DNA of 16,571 nt from an uncultured Collinsella sp. Lineage in GTDB: Bacteria; Actinomycetota; Coriobacteriia; Coriobacteriales; Coriobacteriaceae. The position numbers and the translations under genes were made by a program. Location: contig CABURR010000047.1 of assembly GCA_902493985.1 (NCBI GenBank), positions 1 to 16,571 on the forward strand, written 5' to 3'. Below, in pieces: positions 15,137 to 16,571 of this stretch; the stretch's first letter is position 1, and each line of letters starts with the position of its first letter. The notes under the pieces were generated by a model, which searched no databases, was not told the DNA's origin, and saw only the letters and a list, made by a program, of their open reading frames with translations.

Positions 15137-15183
15137 GGCGGGCCTCGGGATTACATCCTCGACACGAAATGTTGATATGGTAA

Positions 15184-15203
15184 CGTTCGCGAACGGCGAT
15201 CGC
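15184..15203. repeat. Two adjacent palindromes (12 bp and 8 bp)
   Basis: CGTTCGCGAACG (15184-15195) directly abuts GCGATCGC (15196-15203) between the tRNA terminator and the asp23 gene. They could be binding sites upstream of the asp23 promoter. Short palindromes arise often in GC-rich DNA, so significance is uncertain. Confidence 0.35.
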
Positions 15204-15209
15204 GGCATG

Positions 15210-15239
15210 AAAAAACCCGCCGCATAAGCGACGGGTTTT
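15210..15239 (-). terminator. Intrinsic terminator of the tRNA-Asn transcript
   Basis: A stem of 11 to 12 base pairs with one G-U pair (15212-15223 with 15228-15239) and a 4-nt loop is followed on the minus strand by six T residues. It begins six bases after the CCA end of the second tRNA and is a clear rho-independent terminator. Confidence 0.88.
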
Positions 15240-15245
15240 ACAACC

Positions 15246-15320
15246 TGGCTCCCCGGGTAGGACTCGAACCTACAACAGCGCGGTTAACAGCCGCGTGCTC
15301 TACCATTGAGCTACCGAGGA
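15246..15320 (-). tRNA. tRNA-Asn (anticodon GTT), second copy transcribed
   Basis: The minus strand folds as a standard cloverleaf. The acceptor stem is TCCTCGG/CCGGGGA with one T-G pair, the D-arm begins GCTC, and the anticodon stem is CGCGG/CCGCG around loop CTGTTAA with anticodon GTT. The T-arm is GTAGG/CCTAC with TTCGAGT, followed by discriminator G and an encoded CCA. It is identical to the copy at 15354-15428. Confidence 0.97.
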
Positions 15321-15353
15321 ATTTAAAGCCCAACGGAAAGGGCTGGAAAATTC

Positions 15354-15428
15354 TGGCTCCCCGGGTAGGACTCGAACCTACAACAGCGCGGTTAACAGCC
15401 GCGTGCTCTACCATTGAGCTACCGAGGA
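15354..15428 (-). tRNA. tRNA-Asn (anticodon GTT), first copy transcribed
   Basis: The same cloverleaf with anticodon GTT and encoded CCA, base-for-base identical to the neighbouring copy. The two copies are separated by a 33-nt spacer (15321-15353) that can form a small AGCCC/GGGCT hairpin. It is the promoter-proximal copy, about 24 nt after the predicted transcription start. Confidence 0.97.
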
Positions 15429-15458
15429 ATAGGTGCGTGCTCTCAAGCAACGAAGTTT

Positions 15459-15507
15459 ATTATACGGACGAATCAGCTCAGGGCAAGAACTTTTTTAAGA
15501 AATTTTC
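15459..15507 (-). promoter_or_regulatory. Strong promoter of the tRNA-Asn pair with UP-like element
   Basis: The minus strand carries a perfect -10 TATAAT (15459-15464). Sixteen bases upstream is TTGCCC (15481-15486), a 4/6 match to the -35 box. Immediately beyond it is an A/T-rich stretch (about 15487-15507, with runs of A and T) that looks like an UP element of stable-RNA promoters. Predicted transcription starts near 15452. Confidence 0.8.
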
Positions 15508-15563
15508 CGACCCAGTCATTGGGGACGTTCTTAAACGACCAGTCATTCAAGAACGTCCCCAAT
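15508..15563. repeat. REP-like inverted repeat with internal direct repeat
   Basis: A perfect 15-bp inverted repeat (15518-15532 with 15549-15563; arm contains GGGGACGTTCTT) encloses a 16-nt loop. Overlapping it is an imperfect direct repeat of about 12 bp, CGACCCAGTCATT (15508-15520) and CGACCAGTCATT (15536-15547), differing by one base. On the minus strand GTAG (15566-15569) stands just before the hairpin, a tetranucleotide typical of REP elements. No T run follows, so it is not an obvious terminator. It lies between the rpoD terminator and the tRNA promoter. Confidence 0.7.
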
Positions 15564-15575
15564 GTCTACATGAAA

Positions 15576-15605
15576 GCGCCCCCAAGCGGATGTGCTTGAG
15601 GGCGC
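15576..15605 (-). terminator. Terminator hairpin after rpoD
   Basis: A 12-bp stem with one G-U pair (15576-15587 with 15594-15605) and a 6-nt loop begins 11 bases after the rpoD stop. The minus-strand sequence that follows is TTTC, a short T run. It is the likely end of the rpoD transcript, with a weaker tail than the tRNA terminator. Confidence 0.7.
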
Positions 15606-15616
15606 CTCTTGCTTGA

Positions 15617-16571
<955 letters not shown>

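Noticed and set aside
15245..15430. Direct repeats with a 33-nt spacer, superficially CRISPR-like
   Set aside because: The repeat unit is a complete tRNA gene; there are only two units and no cas genes.
15238..15450. 70-codon minus-strand frame containing two copies of SSMVEHAAVNRAVVGSSPTRG-like sequence
   Set aside because: This is translation through the two identical tRNA-Asn genes, a well-known kind of false protein.

Overview
This window is a block of chromosomal housekeeping genes. Almost everything is on the minus strand, so the text order is the reverse of transcription. The DNA is GC-rich. The gene order mixes an actinobacterial arrangement (a short SepIVA-like coiled-coil gene next to a DUF177 gene and rpmF, leading into rnc-smc-ftsY) with the asp23-fakA-recG-rsmD-coaD order common in Firmicutes. 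Together with the GC content and the protein sequences, this suggests an actinobacterium of the class Coriobacteriia, plausibly Collinsella or a close relative. That placement rests on recall of gene orders and sequences, not on a database search.

Layout in the direction of transcription (right to left). The window opens inside rpoD (primary sigma factor, N-terminus cut off by the window end), which is followed by a terminator hairpin. Next come an inverted-repeat element of REP type and a strong promoter with an A/T-rich upstream element. This promoter drives two identical tRNA-Asn(GTT) genes, which end at an intrinsic terminator. A new transcription unit then starts: asp23-like gene, fakA-like fatty acid kinase subunit, recG, rsmD, coaD, a SepIVA/DivIVA-like coiled-coil gene, a DUF177 (YceD) gene and rpmF (ribosomal protein L32). 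A terminator-like hairpin separates rpmF from plsX. A 22-bp palindrome separates plsX from acpP-rnc-smc-ftsY-ffh. Several neighbours are tightly coupled: recG/rsmD, rsmD/coaD, SepIVA-like/DUF177 and smc/ftsY overlap by 8 nt or less. The transcript ends at a hairpin with a perfect 17-bp stem downstream of ffh, where it meets the C-terminal end of a plus-strand Cys/His-rich protein (possibly SlyD-like).

Functions. Three proteins meet at acyl-phosphate: FakA makes it from free fatty acids, PlsX interconverts it with acyl-ACP, and ACP carries the chain. The distal genes cover chromosome organisation (SMC), co-translational membrane targeting (FtsY and Ffh, the SRP receptor and SRP GTPase) and RNA processing (RNase III). 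L32, DUF177 and RsmD belong to ribosome production.

I see no mobile element genes, CRISPR array, defence system or biosynthetic cluster. The points worth a second look are smaller. The RNase III has Asn where a metal-binding Asp is expected. The ACP has Asn-Ser-Leu instead of Asp-Ser-Leu. Palindromes and hairpins lie directly in front of plsX and acpP. There is also a REP-like repeat near the tRNAs and a shortened SepIVA-like gene.
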